In this document: positions 34,022 to 46,198 of the stretch, piece after piece
Layout of the letters: each line of letters opens with the position of its first letter
Position numbering within the stretch: position 1 is the stretch's first letter
Assembly: GCA_030765065.1 (NCBI GenBank)
Contig: CM060981.1
Span: 228,291,152 to 228,355,151 of the forward strand
Direction of reading: 5' to 3'
Origin: Deroplatys truncata
Taxonomy: Eukaryota > Arthropoda > Insecta > Mantodea > Mantidae
Length of the DNA stretch: 64,000 nt
The notes under the pieces: generated by a model
Told to the model about the DNA's origin: nothing
Seen by the model: only the letters and a program-made list of their open reading frames with translations
The model's database searches: none
Position numbers and translations under genes: made by a program

Positions 34022-35299
34022 TTACATAAGTAGAAGTAGTATTGTACTCCACCCAAAAATCTGATAACAAGATTTCAGGAAATACAGCTGTGAGGCTCCT
34101 GAATAAAACATATACATAGAAAAAGGTCTGTGTGTGTCTGTCTGTTTGTCTTTGAACAGCATTACACAAAAATGAAATATCTGTAATACCTAACTATGTA
34201 TTTAAGTTCAGTGTCTTACAAAATATTCGACATAAAGTTTTCCCAAGAAATTCCCGCAACTCGAACCACCTTTACATAAAAACAATTTCGTTATTTATCT
34301 TCTCAAAAATACTCAACGATTTTCATTAAAATACCACAGGTTTGAAATATTTGCACCACAAATAAAATGTATGTGTTGAATTTTCTGTGAATAGCCTGTG
34401 AAGCCTACTTCATTCTGAATGACTTTTGTATATCTGGCAAACCGTAAGACAAACTATTAATATAAAAACAATGTAGATCTCGTTAAAACGCACAATTTAT
34501 GCCAAAAAAGTGTCTGTAGCATTAAGTATTTCCGAGATATTCTTTGTTATTGATTTGAATTTTCAAATGGTAAGTTGCTATGCTTTTCTCACTTGTTCAA
34601 GCAAAGAGCATGGAATTTTAGAACCACCACATAGGGACCTATTTTTTAAATATCTGACTACAATTTAGGCTACTGTATGCTTATTTTGCCTACAACGAAA
34701 TGTATAAATGCGTAACGAAAATTTAATCTGGATTAACAAGAATTAGCTTTTGTAAGAATATTGTCACTTTGTCTAGTCTTGAACTAGTCTTCAACTGTCG
34801 CTCTCTAATGTTCTCACTCTCACTGTTTAGATTTTATCCAGTTCTACTTCATTGGGAGTTCACTTCAATAATGCCATTCACTAAGGTGAACTAGTTCAGT
34901 TCTCCGTCACTTCACCTCCTTCGTGACGTAGCCTCGTCAAGCCGGAAGGTTCGCTTCACTTGGGATCCGAACAAAAGACCTGCACAAGATCGCTCCGCAG
35001 AGCACTCGTTGCACGCCGCACAAAATGACTCACTCATGATTGAATGACCGACGCAATTTGACTCACACTGCATTCGTATTCTCGCAGAAAACGCTCGCTT
35101 ATATAGCCATGGGAACGTTCGAGAAGGAGAAAGATCCAGAACATTGCCGATAGCGCGCCCCGTGTTTACGCTGGCGAGTGATACTTATCGTTGTTTACTC
35201 TGACTGCTCGGCTTCGGATAATCTTGGGCAATAGCCGCTGCCTTACAATATTTTGTTGAAGAGCGAACAGAGAGGGCAATGTGAATGCAACACATCGGA
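34022..35299 (+). repeat. Divergent Repeat A split by a 486-bp LTR
   Basis: Parts 34022-34761 and 35252-35299. The left part ends TTTTGTAAGAATAT and the right part resumes TTTGTTGAAGAGCGAACAG and ends CACATCGGA. Together they restore the family 3' end across the LTR. Confidence 0.75.
34762..35247 (-). mobile_element. Solo LTR, 486 bp, in Repeat A, TSD ATAT
   Basis: On the + strand it starts TGTCACTTTGTC and ends GCCTTACA, flanked by ATAT at 34758-34761 and 35248-35251. The minus strand has a TATA-type GCTATATAAGCGAG near 35098-35111 with upstream GC-rich sequence. This suggests minus is the transcribed strand of the parent retroelement. It is not obviously related to family G. Confidence 0.8.
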
Positions 35300-35359
35300 T
35301 TGCAAGGAAATAACAGGTTAATTTGCACTTATTACAGCTAGGTAAGGCAACTATAGGAC

Positions 35360-35889
35360 CAGTTAACGGAGGGCAGACCTAGCACCTCGACCACCAATGG
35401 ATCTTTTGTGCATACACCTTCGGGAGAAACGGATGAGGTGAGAGAACCGTGGGATACATATGGGTTGCAGAACGAAGCCGGTAAGTCGATAGAGTTGCGC
35501 AGAATACCTTAATAGTTTCAGGCTTGACCACCCGGCCATGGAGGATCGCTCGGAGACGTCCTTTAAGTGGGACTGGGGAAACATGACCCAGGAGTGCAGG
35601 CTTAATAGGCTTCCCTCTAGCAGGGTAGAGAAGTTCCAAATCGCAAACCTCTGCGCCATCTGTCCGACACCGACCGAATCACAGCCCCAGAGTCAACCTG
35701 AAGCATGAAAGGAAAATAAAATGGGAGGAAGTTGGGGAGAGAGGAGAGCCGTGGTAGAATACAGCACTCCAAAATTCGCCTTTTCCAAACCAAAGAAAAC
35801 CACGAAAAACTCATGGTCAGAGTGGATGACCCCCGGTAATCGAACTTGGGACCTTCTGAATGCGAGACTTAACACGCTACCGCGGAGCC
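35360..35889 (-). repeat. tRNA-derived SINE, family S1
   Basis: Reverse-oriented S1 copy. Its tRNA-like head lies at the right end (GGCTCCGCGGTAGCGTGTTA, with box B GTCCCAAGTTCGATTACC at about 35835-35852). The body words CATTTTATTTTCC and GGTCATGTTTCCCC follow. It abuts the next Repeat A. Confidence 0.75.
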
Positions 35890-35904
35890 TTCTATATGTA
35901 TATT

Positions 35905-37451
35905 ACTGTGAATCGCATAACTCAAAAACAAAAAATCGGATGAATACGAAACTTGGTATTTAGGTTCAGTGACTTCCAAAGATGCGAAGATTTTCAAGAA
36001 AATCCCAACCACAATCGACCGCTTAAATGGAAAATTTCTCGAAATGTTTTATTTTTTTCAAAAATGACTAATATAAAGATATTTACATGAGAAATAAAAC
36101 GTATATCTTGAATTTTCTGATAACAGCTTCTTAAGTTCTCTTCATTCGGAAAGAAATTATATAATGTTGCATAACAGGTAAACGTTAAGCGAAGGTCGAA
36201 AACGTACAGTATTAAAAATGTAGACCTCTTTAAAATACACAATTTATTTCAAATAAGTTTTATGCGACATCAGCTATTTCAAAGATATCCGTTATTAATG
36301 GTAATACTTGTTCAATACTTATTGTATCATGTCGTTTTTCAGTTGTTTCTCGCGATGTTACTAAGAGTATGGAATTTTTAAGGCCAGAATATAGCATCTA
36401 GTTCTTAAAACTTTTGACTGTCGTGATTCCCTTTGTATCTATAACGAAACGTGCAATGTAGCTATTTCTGCAAAGGCTTATCTCGATTAAAATGAAGTAG
36501 GTAGAAAAGTAAGGTTTCATAACAATAATTTGTATACACCTAATAAAAATCTGATGTATTACACTCACATGATTTTCTCTATTCTTGTACAAACTATTTT
36601 TACAAACGCTTATTCTCTATATGCTTTATGTTAATCGAGATATCGAGATGTTAATCTTACTGCTAATTTTCTTGTTTAAGGGGATGCAAGGGGAATTGGT
36701 AGGCTTTAAGCGATAGTCAAATATTTTAAGAGCTGGTTGCTATGTGGAGTAATCCATTTTCTTTGCATATCCAAGACAAAAAAAGAATAAAGAATTCCCA
36801 TTTGAGAAAAAGTATAAGTATTGGAAAATTTAAGGGAATAACAAGCAATATCTCCAAAATGATTCACTCAAAAACAAAAATGTATAGGATATAAATTGTG
36901 TATTTTAACGCCATTTACATTTTTCTGTAGTAAAATTTTGTCTATCTCTTAGGGTTTACCAGTTATGCAAAAGTCGTTCACAATGAAGAATACTTTTGGG
37001 GGCATTCCCAGAAAATTCAAGATATACACTTTATTTGTGATGAAAGTATCTTAAATATATGATAATTTAATCAAAATAGTTAGAGCCATTTTTGAGAAAA
37101 TTAAAGTTTTCGAAAAATGTTCCATGTAAAGGGTAATCTTGGGTGGAGGGATTTTCTTGTAAACCTTCATATCGCTTCTCTGGAAGATACTGCACCTAAA
37201 TACCAAGTTTGGTGTTTATCCGACTGTTCGTTTGAGCTATGCTGTTCACAATCAGACAGACAGACAGACAGACACACACACAGACATGTTTCCAAAAATA
37301 CTTTTTTTTGGATTCAGGAGGTCTCAAAACATGTAGTTCCGATGAAATCTCGGTATCGAAATTTTGGGTGGAATACAATACTTCCGTTACTATACGTAGT
37401 AGAGAAAGTAAAAATAGATCAGAGAAAGCCACATGGATATAATGCATAAGA
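35905..37451 (+). repeat. Repeat A (A2), split by an A1 copy in opposite orientation
   Basis: Parts 35905-36549 and 37415-37451. The left part ends ACACCTAATAAAAA; the right part reads TAGATCAGAGAAAGCCACAT then GGATATAATGCATAAGA. That is the continuation expected for the A2 3' end ('ACTAATAAACGATAGAG...AGAAA'). The 5' end, including the start motif, is missing. Confidence 0.8.
36550..37414 (-). repeat. Repeat A (A1) inserted in an A2 copy
   Basis: 865 bp reading TCTGATGTATTACACTCAC to AGTAGAGAAAGTAAAAA. The A on its left (36549) and the T on its right (37415) are adjacent in the reconstructed host, so the site is A^T without duplication. A (GACA)n tract at 37255-37274 occupies the usual TG-tract position. 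Confidence 0.85.
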
Positions 37452-38507
37452 TTTTGTTAGTATTAACCAGTAAAACATTTGTATAGAATTCTGCATACTT
37501 TCTCAGTTTCTTCACACATTGGTAGTGAGGTTAAATGCGTTTTAAGGCACATTCTTTAACATAGTGTAATTCATCAGAAGAATTGTAATCTCTGTACTGG
37601 AAAAAAAGGAAAGTGTCATGTGCTGGTGAACCGCCTGAGCGTAAGGACTCTCCGAGAAGTAAAACTTTTCCTTTCAGAGTTTAATTTCGCAACTGTGCAT
37701 GCCGGGATACCCTTATGTCCAGCGGTCCGCTCGTTAAAACATTCAAGGGCAGAACACTCGCTATAGTTTGGTGTCCACCATCCCCTCGAGAGGGTTGAAA
37801 GTTTTAGATTTAGATGCTAATTCCAAGGGGTGAGAGGATGGGGGTGTGGTGCGTGACTATCATCCCTTACAGCGAGGGTGCCGACAGAACAAAGGCTTGA
37901 GTTACATCCTACGCGGTTAAAGAGAAACGGGAGAAATGAGGGAAGATGTTTTCGTTGGGGGAACAGCGCTTTAGGTTTGTCTGTACATGCCACTTTACAC
38001 GGCTTCAGAATCAACACCTTGCGTGCTACAGATAGGACCACTAAGTCCATTACAGCCCCAGTTTTATCACTGACAAGAGCTGAACCTAGAACTTAACAGC
38101 TTGCCACAGCCGCTCCAACTATTGGAGAGTAATAAACCAGGGGCACTCGGGAAACAAAGACGGATCAACAACGGTATCGATTCCTTTGTTTGTAAAGATA
38201 TAATTGACTTTCGGCATTATACTAGCTTAACGATCTGGATTTAAACTTCAGCATGAAGAGGGCGAATTGCAACAGTCCATTTATTGGTTCGATAAACAAT
38301 ATTCATCTTAGAAAGGTAGAATCAAAGTTAAAAATTCCGTGAATCAGGGATCTGAACCAAGGATATTCCGCTTACCCTGCCTCTGTTCTATCAAACTGTG
38401 CTACCATGTCATCACGAAGATCTGTGCTTCAAATCTCGGCTATGGCATTCAAATTTTTCTTTTTCTACCAGTACAAACTAAACAGTGTGTGTTTCATTCC
38501 ATAAAAA
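37452..38507. other. Unassigned stretch with a GC-richer core
   Basis: 37630-38130 is GC-richer than its flanks (CCGAGAAGTAAAAC, GGTGTCCACCATCCCCTCGA). It may be an unrecognised SINE or LTR. No termini or box A/B elements were found. Confidence 0.35.
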
Positions 38508-39328
38508 TGTGATGTGTTACACTCGCATGACTTTCTCTACTCTTGTACAAACTATTTTTACAAACGCTTATTCTTCATATGCTTCATGTTAATCGAGATG
38601 TTAATCACATTGCTAATTTTCTTGTAGGTGCAAGGGGAATTGGTAGGCTTTAAGCGAGAGTAAAGTATTTTAAGAGCTGGTTGCTATGAGTATTCCATTC
38701 TCTTTGTATGTACAGGACATAAAAATGAATAACGAATTACCATTTGAGAGAAAGTATAAGTATTAGAAAATTTAAGGGAATAAGAAGCAATATCTCTCAA
38801 ATTGTTCACTCAACAAGAAAAATGTGTGACATAAATTGTGTATTTTAACGCGATCTACAGTTTTTGTGCAGTAAAATTTTGTCTATCTCTTAAGGTTTAC
38901 CAGTTATGCAAAAGTCGTTCACAATGAAGAATACTTTTGGAGACATTCCCAGAAAATTCAAGATATACATTTTATTTGTCATGAAATTATCTTAAATAGA
39001 TGATATTATAATCAGAATAGTTAGAGCTATTTTTGAGAAAGTTAAAATTTTCGAATGTAAAGGCTAATCTGGGGTGGAGGGATTTTCTTGAAAACCTTCG
39101 TGGAAGATACTGAACCTAAATACCAAGTTTGGTGTTTATCCGACTGTTCGTTTTTGAGTTATGCTGTTCACAGACACACACAGAAACACACACGGACGTG
39201 TTTCCAAAAATGCTTTTTTTGGATTCAGGGGTCTCAAAACATGTATCTCCGGTGAAATCTCGGTATGGAATTTTTGGGTGGAATACAATACTTCCCCTAC
39301 TTACTATACGTAGTAGCGAAAGTAAAAA
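38508..39328 (-). repeat. Repeat A (A1)
   Basis: Reverse copy, TGTGATGTGTTACACTCGC to TAGTAGCGAAAGTAAAAA, with a short deletion near 39060. An A flanks it on the left. Confidence 0.88.
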
Positions 39329-39330
39329 AG

Positions 39331-39576
39331 TTCGATATTAAAATTTCACTGGAAATGCGTGTTTTGGAAACAGTATGGAATTTTAAGGCCAACATATAGC
39401 GTCCAGTTCTTAAAGGTTTGACTACCGCTGTTCCCTTTGTATCTATAACGAAATGTAATGTAGCTATTTTGCAAAGGTTTTTTGTCGATTAAAATTAATT
39501 AGATAGGAAAATAAGCTTTCGCAATAATAGTATATATACTAATAAACGATAGAGTCGCATGAATGTAAAACATCAG
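39331..39576 (+). repeat. Repeat A (A2) with large internal deletion
   Basis: TTCGATATTAAAATTTCACT... jumps at about 39368 to the 3' part (AACAGTATGGAATTTTAAGG) and ends AACATCAG. About 600 bp is missing from the middle. Confidence 0.7.
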
Positions 39577-39911
39577 TTTTCTTCAGTGTAGTTTTACCTT
39601 TCCAGCATTAACCTACACTCGAATGTGTAAAAGCACAATTAATTAGCGATAATATTCATCTTAAACAGAAATTTATCTTTCAACTTTCATTGATAGTACG
39701 AGCACTGGTCTTTCACAGATGCTCAAGTCTGGTTAGCATAAGGGTTATAGTCCGCTACGGTCTAAAATAATCCTGGAAAACCAAACAAATAGAAAAGTAT
39801 CGACATTTAAATTCCTTGGACGTGAGATAACAATTAACAGTGAAACAGCTAGTAACAACAAAATTAACTATTTGAATACCTACCCGGAAAAATCGAACGA
39901 ACACTAAAAGA

Positions 39912-41706
39912 TCTGAGGTGTTACACTCACATGACTTTCTCTACTCTTGTACAATTTATTTTTAAAACGCTTATTCTCCATCTATTCCATGTTACTCGAG
40001 ATAATTTGCAGAAACTACCTTATTGCTAATTTTCTTGTAGTTGCAAGGGGAATATGGTAGGCTTTAAGTGATAGTCAAATGCTTTATGAGCTGGTTGCTA
40101 TGTGGAGCATTTCATTCTCTCTAGGCCATAAAAAACGAATAACGAATTCCAATTTGAAATAAATTATAAATATTGGAAAATTCAAACAAATAACAAGTAA
40201 TATCTCGGAAATCACTAGTCAAAAATATATATGACATAAATTGTGTGTTTTAATTAGATCTATATGTTTTGTGTAGTAAAATTTTGTCCATCTCTTATTG
40301 CTTACCAGTTATGCAAAAGCCGTTCAGAAAGAAGACTTTTGGGGGCATTCCTAGACAATTGGTGGTGTACATTTTGTTTGTCATAATTATATCTTGAGTA
40401 TATGATATTTTAATCAAAATCGTTAGAGCCATTTTTGAGAAAATCAAAATTTTCGAAAAATGTTCCATGTAAACGGTAGTGGAGTGGGGGATTTTCTTGA
40501 AAATCTTTATGTCGCATGTTTGAAAGATAGTGAACTTGAATACTAAGTTGGGTATTGAGGCAGTATTTTTAACATTTGAGTTATTTAAATTAAGTTATAT
40601 AATATGTAAATTCAATAACAGCCCGCCTTAAAGAAATATGTATGTAATAATTGTAAAAATGTATGTAACAGTCATTGTAAATGCTTATATTATTGTAAAC
40701 ATGTGTAATAATGTTATGTGAATGCATTACGTAATTTAATAGTAAGAACTGTGAGAATAATAAGTTTAAAGTTGCTAACAATGAGGTAACCTTGAGGCAA
40801 TAATGAGTTTGAGAGTTTGAATCTACTAGTCATGATTAGGGAAGTAATAACGTAAATTTTGTGACAGTTTAAAATTAGCCAATGAACAGCCAGAAAAAGC
40901 TTTAATTAAATGCAGGTATTCTATTGGACCAGGATCAGCCAATCAGAGACTTAAAATACAGACGTTTACAGGTTTTGGACGGTTTAAATCTTTCAGTTGC
41001 CTGTAGATCTTGGTAGTGAACGGATGGAAGATGTGTTCTCTAAAGAAATATTACGTATTCGTGTGAATCGTAAAATTAAATATACGTGACAACAAAGTGC
41101 AAGTATTAAATTAAAGAATCTCACAGCTATTAATATCAGTGTAGTGCTATTTAATTTGTGCCAAGGATTAATAAAAAAAGAAGTGAATTTAAAACTTAAA
41201 ATCTGTGTAAGCCTACATTCTTGTCGTACCATGCCCTGATTAAGAGAAACATGTCTCTAAAGTAAGACTGAAGCAGGCGAGGCAAACATAAATATAAATA
41301 CTACCTATGGAAGCGGTTTAATAACAAAGTTAATAAATATTTTTAAACTTGGAGCGTAATAACAAAAAGTACATCTTAAAAAAATCGGCTTCTCTTACGT
41401 AGCAGCATATTACGTAATAAACAATCCACTTCAAAATTGACGTTCACATGGAGCTGATTAAATAAATAAACTCCAAGAACAATAGCTTCAAGTTGACGTC
41501 CATACGTGGGGTACATCCTACTTCAGTATTTATCCGACTTTTCGTTTTTGAGTTATGCTGTTCACAGATCACACACGTGTATCCTTTTCTAAAAGTGTTT
41601 TTTTTTAAATTCAGGAGGCCTGAAAACATGTATTTCCTGTGAAATCTCGGTATGGAATTTTTGGGTGGAATGCAACACTTAGTTTACGTTGTAGGGAAAG
41701 TAAAAA
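39912..41706 (-). repeat. Repeat A (A1) inserted in a LINE and itself split by a solo LTR
   Basis: Reads TCTGAGGTGTTACACTCAC to GTAGGGAAAGTAAAAA, interrupted at 40556-41525. LINE sequence before it ends ACACTAAAAGA and after it resumes TAAAACTATAAAAG. The uninterrupted paralogue at 49810-49836 reads ACTAAAAGATAGAGCTAGAA, so the insertion point is a bare A^T with no target-site duplication beyond at most one T. Confidence 0.9.
40556..41525 (+). mobile_element. Solo LTR, family G, in Repeat A, TSD GTAT
   Basis: 970 bp, TGAGGCAGTATTTTTAAC to CATCCTACTTCA, flanked by GTAT at 40552-40555 and 41526-41529. The host Repeat A is intact once one GTAT is removed. The usual family landmarks are present (AACAGCCCGCCTTAAAG, AGCCAATCAGAGACTT, GTAAGCCTACATTCTTGTCG). 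The 3' end has a PBS-like TTGACGTCCATACGTGGGG at about 41492. Confidence 0.9.
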
Positions 41707-42190
41707 TAAAACTATAAAAGAATCAATACTGAAGCTATATAAAACATTGGCTCAGAAATTTGGACCACAAACACCAGCCATAAAGCTAAAATATAGTTAC
41801 ATTCTGGAGAAATGAAATTCCTCGGATCAATAACAAGATATACAAGAACATAGAAGAAACTAAATAATGAAATAAAACAGCAGTTAGATACTAAAAAGCT
41901 CAACACTATAACAACAAAATACAGAGAAAACTGGAAACAACATGTAGAACGAATGCCAACGAGCAGAATATCAAAAGCTAGCTTAAATTATGGTCCCCAA
42001 TGAAGACGAAACCCAGAAGACCTAAGAAAAAATGATTAGAACAGAAATTTGGAGCCGAAACAGGTTCAGATAACCTATACCGTGCAGTAGAAAAAGAAGT
42101 TCTTTGCTGGAATTACCTATAAAGTTGTTTCGAAATAGCATCCTTTGGGATATGAAAGGAAAATTAAACTTAAAACTGTTAACGATTCGG

Positions 42191-43230
42191 AAAATCCCTC
42201 CGCAATCTGCGATGCTGTATCACCCAAGGAATTTCACGAATATCTGAGCCCTAGCTTTTCCCCGAGCTTCGCTTGCGTGAATATTCATTAAAGCAGGGGT
42301 CGGCCACCTACGTCCCACACTAGCAAAAAGACAAACATGTATATACAGAGTGGAAATCAATAATCTGCGCATACAGATTTCACATGAGAAATCGGTTTTC
42401 TTTAACACCCTCCCTCTTTTAATTCTAAACAAGAATCTATATAGACAAACATTTTAGATGATCAACACGTTCTTGTTTGACTTTGTCTTTTTGCCAGTCT
42501 CACTGAGGAGAGAACCAGTTGTCCTCAGCTTTCTTACCGCCGATAAAATTGTTGCCCTTGTTGGAACTTAGCGTACATTGAATTGTCTTCGAAATGCCTG
42601 TTGTGTTCCAAACTATGAATTTGTCTGCCAACATGTTTTCACAAGAAAAACACGCTGTTCGTTTATGACTACAAAACTAGAGACTGAAAGCTAATTAGCT
42701 ATAGACAATAATAGTGTCAGGTGCGTTTTTATGAGGTTACCCTGTACTGTAATCTATATAGAAGGAGAGAGGGTGAGCCCAGATGTAAACAACAGGCGCG
42801 GTGACCGTACATGTTGTATCTAAAGGATGCGTATACTATGCTGTACATGATGACTGTTAATGCTTTTATTTCGTTATAGAACACTACATTTTACGTATAT
42901 GTAAATTGAACATGCATGTTTTGTGCCTTACAGTGGACAATAATGTACTTGCGGAGATTGTCGAAAATGAAAATTCTCCGCCGCTAACTTATACAACAGC
43001 TATATTGTAGGAACTCCTTTCGACATCGCAAGAGGTAATAGTGTCACGTATACAGTTGCAGGCAGCAAGATAATTTGTCACAGATTTGATACTTTACTAT
43101 ATTGGGCAAACTCTTACATTTTAATACATTCGGTCATTTTTATGTTTCATAAACTTTCTTGGCTTTGGATTCTAGTTGAAACTAACTTATAACAGGAAAC
43201 CGGGTCTGCTACTTACTTTGACATTTCAAA
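42191..43230. other. Unassigned stretch
   Basis: No gene or repeat recognised. Confidence 0.35.
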
Positions 43231-43800
43231 GGGATGTTACTGTGCCATCATTTCCTGAGGAGTACTTGTATTTCTGCAGGATCATAGCTGCACCCTAAGC
43301 CGCGTTACGTCACATAGAATGTTTTAGAACATTGACGTATCGAGTTATGATTGGCCGCTATATTTTAGGGCGGTGGCACACCATAATTGGTAATGCTCAT
43401 GGTATGATTGCACGAGACCCACCTAGGCAGTGACTTTCTTTATAAGGAGCTGCAGACCCTTGCTGGGGTTGTCGTTCTGATTCTGAACTTGTCAGCAGTC
43501 CATGCTGCTGGACCTGCAACGATACCTGACAGCTCTCCAAGGTAAGATCCCATTGGGGAAACTCACAATATTTTATCTAATAACTAAAGATCACATCAGT
43601 ATACAGTGATATAATGTGTTGAGCCTTCCGTCGTTTCAAGTCTGAATGTTAAGTCCCTTCAGGACTGGATTTGTTAAATACATAACCGGTCTCTTCAAGA
43701 CCCAAAGCTGGGAACTGAAGCCCAGCATCATCATGTTCTAGTTAATGTAATAAAATGGGCCACCAAGAAACATTGCGAGTTATTTGTTCTACTATCTACC
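43231..43800 (+). promoter_or_regulatory. Promoter- or LTR-like segment
   Basis: ATTGGCCGCTAT (CCAAT-type, 43351) is followed by CTTTATAAGGAGC (TATA-type, 43439), a GC-richer 100 bp, CCAAGGTAAGAT (donor-site-like, 43540) and an AATAAAATGG signal at 43750. The order suits an LTR or a small RNA-polymerase-II promoter with a first exon. No terminal TG/CA pair with a duplication was found, so the nature and borders are uncertain. Confidence 0.3.
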
Positions 43801-44241
43801 TTCACCTCTAAGCTACGTTCCCCAGTCACAACCCCTAAGGTTGCGACAATGGGTGCATACGAGTAATACACTTCTGATATATTTCTTATTCTGTTTGCCA
43901 AGCGGAACATTATACCTACTACGGTATTTTTACCCAACATCTGAACCCAGGGACACGTGCCAATACCTTATGCTTTCTGCATCATAACTTGAAATCACGG
44001 ACCAGGTCACTCTAATCGCTTTCTAGTCATAAGCAGGCAGAGGGGGTTTAGTAAGTAAACACGCAATCGTGTTACTGCACGAGTATAGGCAACTTTCGGT
44101 ATTATGACAGACACTCAATCCCCAAAGCAACAGACGCTTTCGTTGTGACTGCTCCATTTATTCGATGCGGCATTATGTCTAGAGTAAAGAAGAGTTTGTA
44201 AATATCACCACAGTACAGCATCGTTTGTAGCGGAATTTGGC
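43801..44241. other. Unassigned stretch
   Basis: Nothing recognised. Confidence 0.35.
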
Positions 44242-44517
44242 ATGAAACACTTCAGCACAAATAGCAAACCGTCAGATTTAACATTAGAACTCAAAGGACA
44301 TTTAAAATACCATGTTAAGCAACATTGTAATGCAACAACACACAAGCAACATGCGACATTAGAAAGGAACAGTGAGGAAAGTGGACTTTCAACCTCCTCA
44401 GCTCCAAACTATGTATCAGAATTAGGAAGATCTGTGTCACACGCTAATATTAATTTACAGCTTCCGATGATTAAGAAAAGACAATGTAACTCAGATTTAT
44501 TTATATTTATACCTTAA
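44242..44517 (+). pseudogene. Possible BED/CGGBP1-like N-terminal fragment of a hAT-type transposase
   Basis: The frame contains LKYHVKQHCNATTHKQHATL, a basic His-rich stretch reminiscent of the end of a BED-type zinc finger. It is followed by a Ser-rich linker and ELGRSVSHANINLQLPMIKK, which resembles the 'LVSANIPLNKL' helix that follows the finger in insect hAT-like proteins. The paired cysteines of a finger are not visible upstream, so the call is tentative. The fragment lies on the same strand about 1.7 kb before the hAT-like piece at 46199, with two SINEs between them. Confidence 0.3.
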
Positions 44518-45237
44518 TTAAATCATGAGGTAACTTTATTGAACACCTTCGATAGCTAAATATATATCGCTGTTTTTTCTTCTAATAGTCCATAATTCTG
44601 GTCTACATGCTATCGAAGTAGGGTTATCACAGAGAACACTGCAAGGTCGCAGGCGTTTCCACCTTCGCTCGCCAACCCTTGGTGTGTTCTTAACTTGATG
44701 GTTTACTTGCTAAAACCCCTCTACGTGTGCTTAAGGCAACAATGATGGTAGGGGTACCAACATCAATAACAATATTGTCCGCGTCTATAATGTAGGGATA
44801 GCATATCTGCCTCATATTAAAGACTGAATAATGCCTTTTTCCCGTAGATTTTCTTTTCCTGAGAAGACGAATGTCGGGTAACTTTAAGCTCTATAGACCC
44901 CGGGCTCATTTGAGCATCATATCACACATTTCATTCATTCATTCATCGGCCCGTATGGCCTACGCAGTTAAAAGGATTTTAAAAAAATACCAATATCGAT
45001 TCTCCCAGAGCTACTGGGATAATAAAACTCAATTTTATGTTTTGCTACTTTACACAGGGAAATTGTGTCTTCAAGATTGTTAAGTTTTCAATTGATAGCC
45101 TTGCATATTACTTTATATATTGCTTTAGAAGTGTGGTAAGTGCATCCATTGAAGGACGAGAAAGAGTTTGAAAACACGAATCGAAGTCGAGTATTTGCTG
45201 CTTTCGTGATTCTCCGGTGCACTGAATGCATATGTAT
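44518..45237. other. Unassigned AT-rich stretch
   Basis: Contains a short CATTCATTCATTCATC run at about 44931. No gene or repeat recognised. Confidence 0.35.
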
Positions 45238-45505
45238 TGTAAATTAAATTAAATTAAATTAAATTAAATTGAGTTTTATTTACGGACGCCTATAACTGCT
45301 GTGGTCCTTAGCGTCCCAATCTATATTGGGCATAAAAGATCGGGCATTTTACTCACATGCCTCTTTATCAGGCTTGAGGTTCTTTTAGTGCCGTAAATCT
45401 ACTGCACGGGACCACCAGCTTTACTTCCCTTCCGAAGGAAGCCTTGTTAAGGACTGTTATGCCCGAAACAATCCTTCGTCCTCCGCTGGGTTTGAACCAC
45501 ATATG
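45238..45505 (-). repeat. SINE family S5 with (ATTTA)n tail
   Basis: The + strand begins with a (TAAAT)n run at 45240-45270, which is the 3' tail in minus orientation. It continues TTGAGTTTTATTTACGGACG, TTTACTTCCCTTCCGAAGGA and CCTCCGCTGGGTTTGAACCA. The body matches 59205-59462. The tRNA-like head beyond the box B zone is lost. Confidence 0.7.
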
Positions 45506-45734
45506 TATGGTATACTATGCTTTCGACTATACTGAGTAATAGAAAATTAATTACTAACGATTGTTAAACATTGTGGTTCCATAGCAAGGTCATCAAAGTT
45601 AACCTTACCGGAAAGTGGCGATCAATTATCTATGCCTGGTTGTGGACTTAAATAACCAATAACTGTAGCTCATACTTTGCAGTTGCATGAATTAAAGCGT
45701 AGCTAAATAAAAAAAGAAAGCATGACCCAGGTAA

Positions 45735-46050
45735 GATTTATTATTATTATTAATAATAATAATAATAATCATCATCACGTGGCACTACACCACATGACGG
45801 ACCAAAACCTGCCGGCCTCGCGCCCAAGTACGAACAGTAGTGGTGAGTGATGTGGCCGGTATCACGCAGCCAGAATGTTGGCCTCCATGGCCGCGATCGT
45901 TGCCTATCGCAGCTCCTCACTTTCCTCACGATGCTGAGTGGGCACGAATTCTGTACCCGGGATTTAAAATCCGTACCCGCATGGGTGAAATCGAACCCGG
46001 GTGCATTCCGTAACCGGGAACCAGAGCTCCACCTCCTAATCACGGCGCAG
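45735..46050 (-). repeat. tRNA-related SINE, family S4, (TTA)n tail
   Basis: The minus-strand head GCGCCGTGATTAGGAGGTGG with box B CCCGGGTTCGATTTCACC lies at about 45988-46005. The body runs through GTGCCCACTCAGCA, GATAGGCAACGATCGCGGCC and GGCCAACATTCTGG. It ends in a (TTA/TAA)n tail at 45738-45770 that is itself self-complementary. Confidence 0.75.
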
Positions 46051-46198
46051 GGCCAAGGTAAAGTTTAGTTTTCAAGTGTTAAATATTATATAATATTAAA
46101 TATATCAAAAGTTGGAGGATTTAAAGTAGTTCATGCAACCCCGTGCAGTAAAACATATAGGTAGGTTTGGTTACACGTATTGAATGTAGGAAATAACT

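Larger units (their letters stand above)
39760..42190 (+). pseudogene. LINE reverse-transcriptase C-terminal region, interrupted by Repeat A
   Basis: Two parts, 39760-39911 and 41707-42190, flank a Repeat A insertion. The first encodes a decayed 'FKFLGREITINSETA' type segment. The second encodes the region ending in a 'RENWKQHVERMP' type block, which in LINE ORF2 proteins follows the reverse transcriptase domain. The paralogous stretch at 49655-50175 aligns across the break. Stops and frameshifts are frequent, and no catalytic F/YxDD box or endonuclease domain is present. It is a dead 3' remnant, clade not assigned. Confidence 0.65.

Noticed and set aside
43331..43800. Host gene promoter with first exon and splice donor
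   Set aside because: CCAAT, TATA, a GTAAGA and an AATAAA occur in order, but no open frame or downstream exon was found. Kept only as a low-confidence promoter/LTR-like feature.
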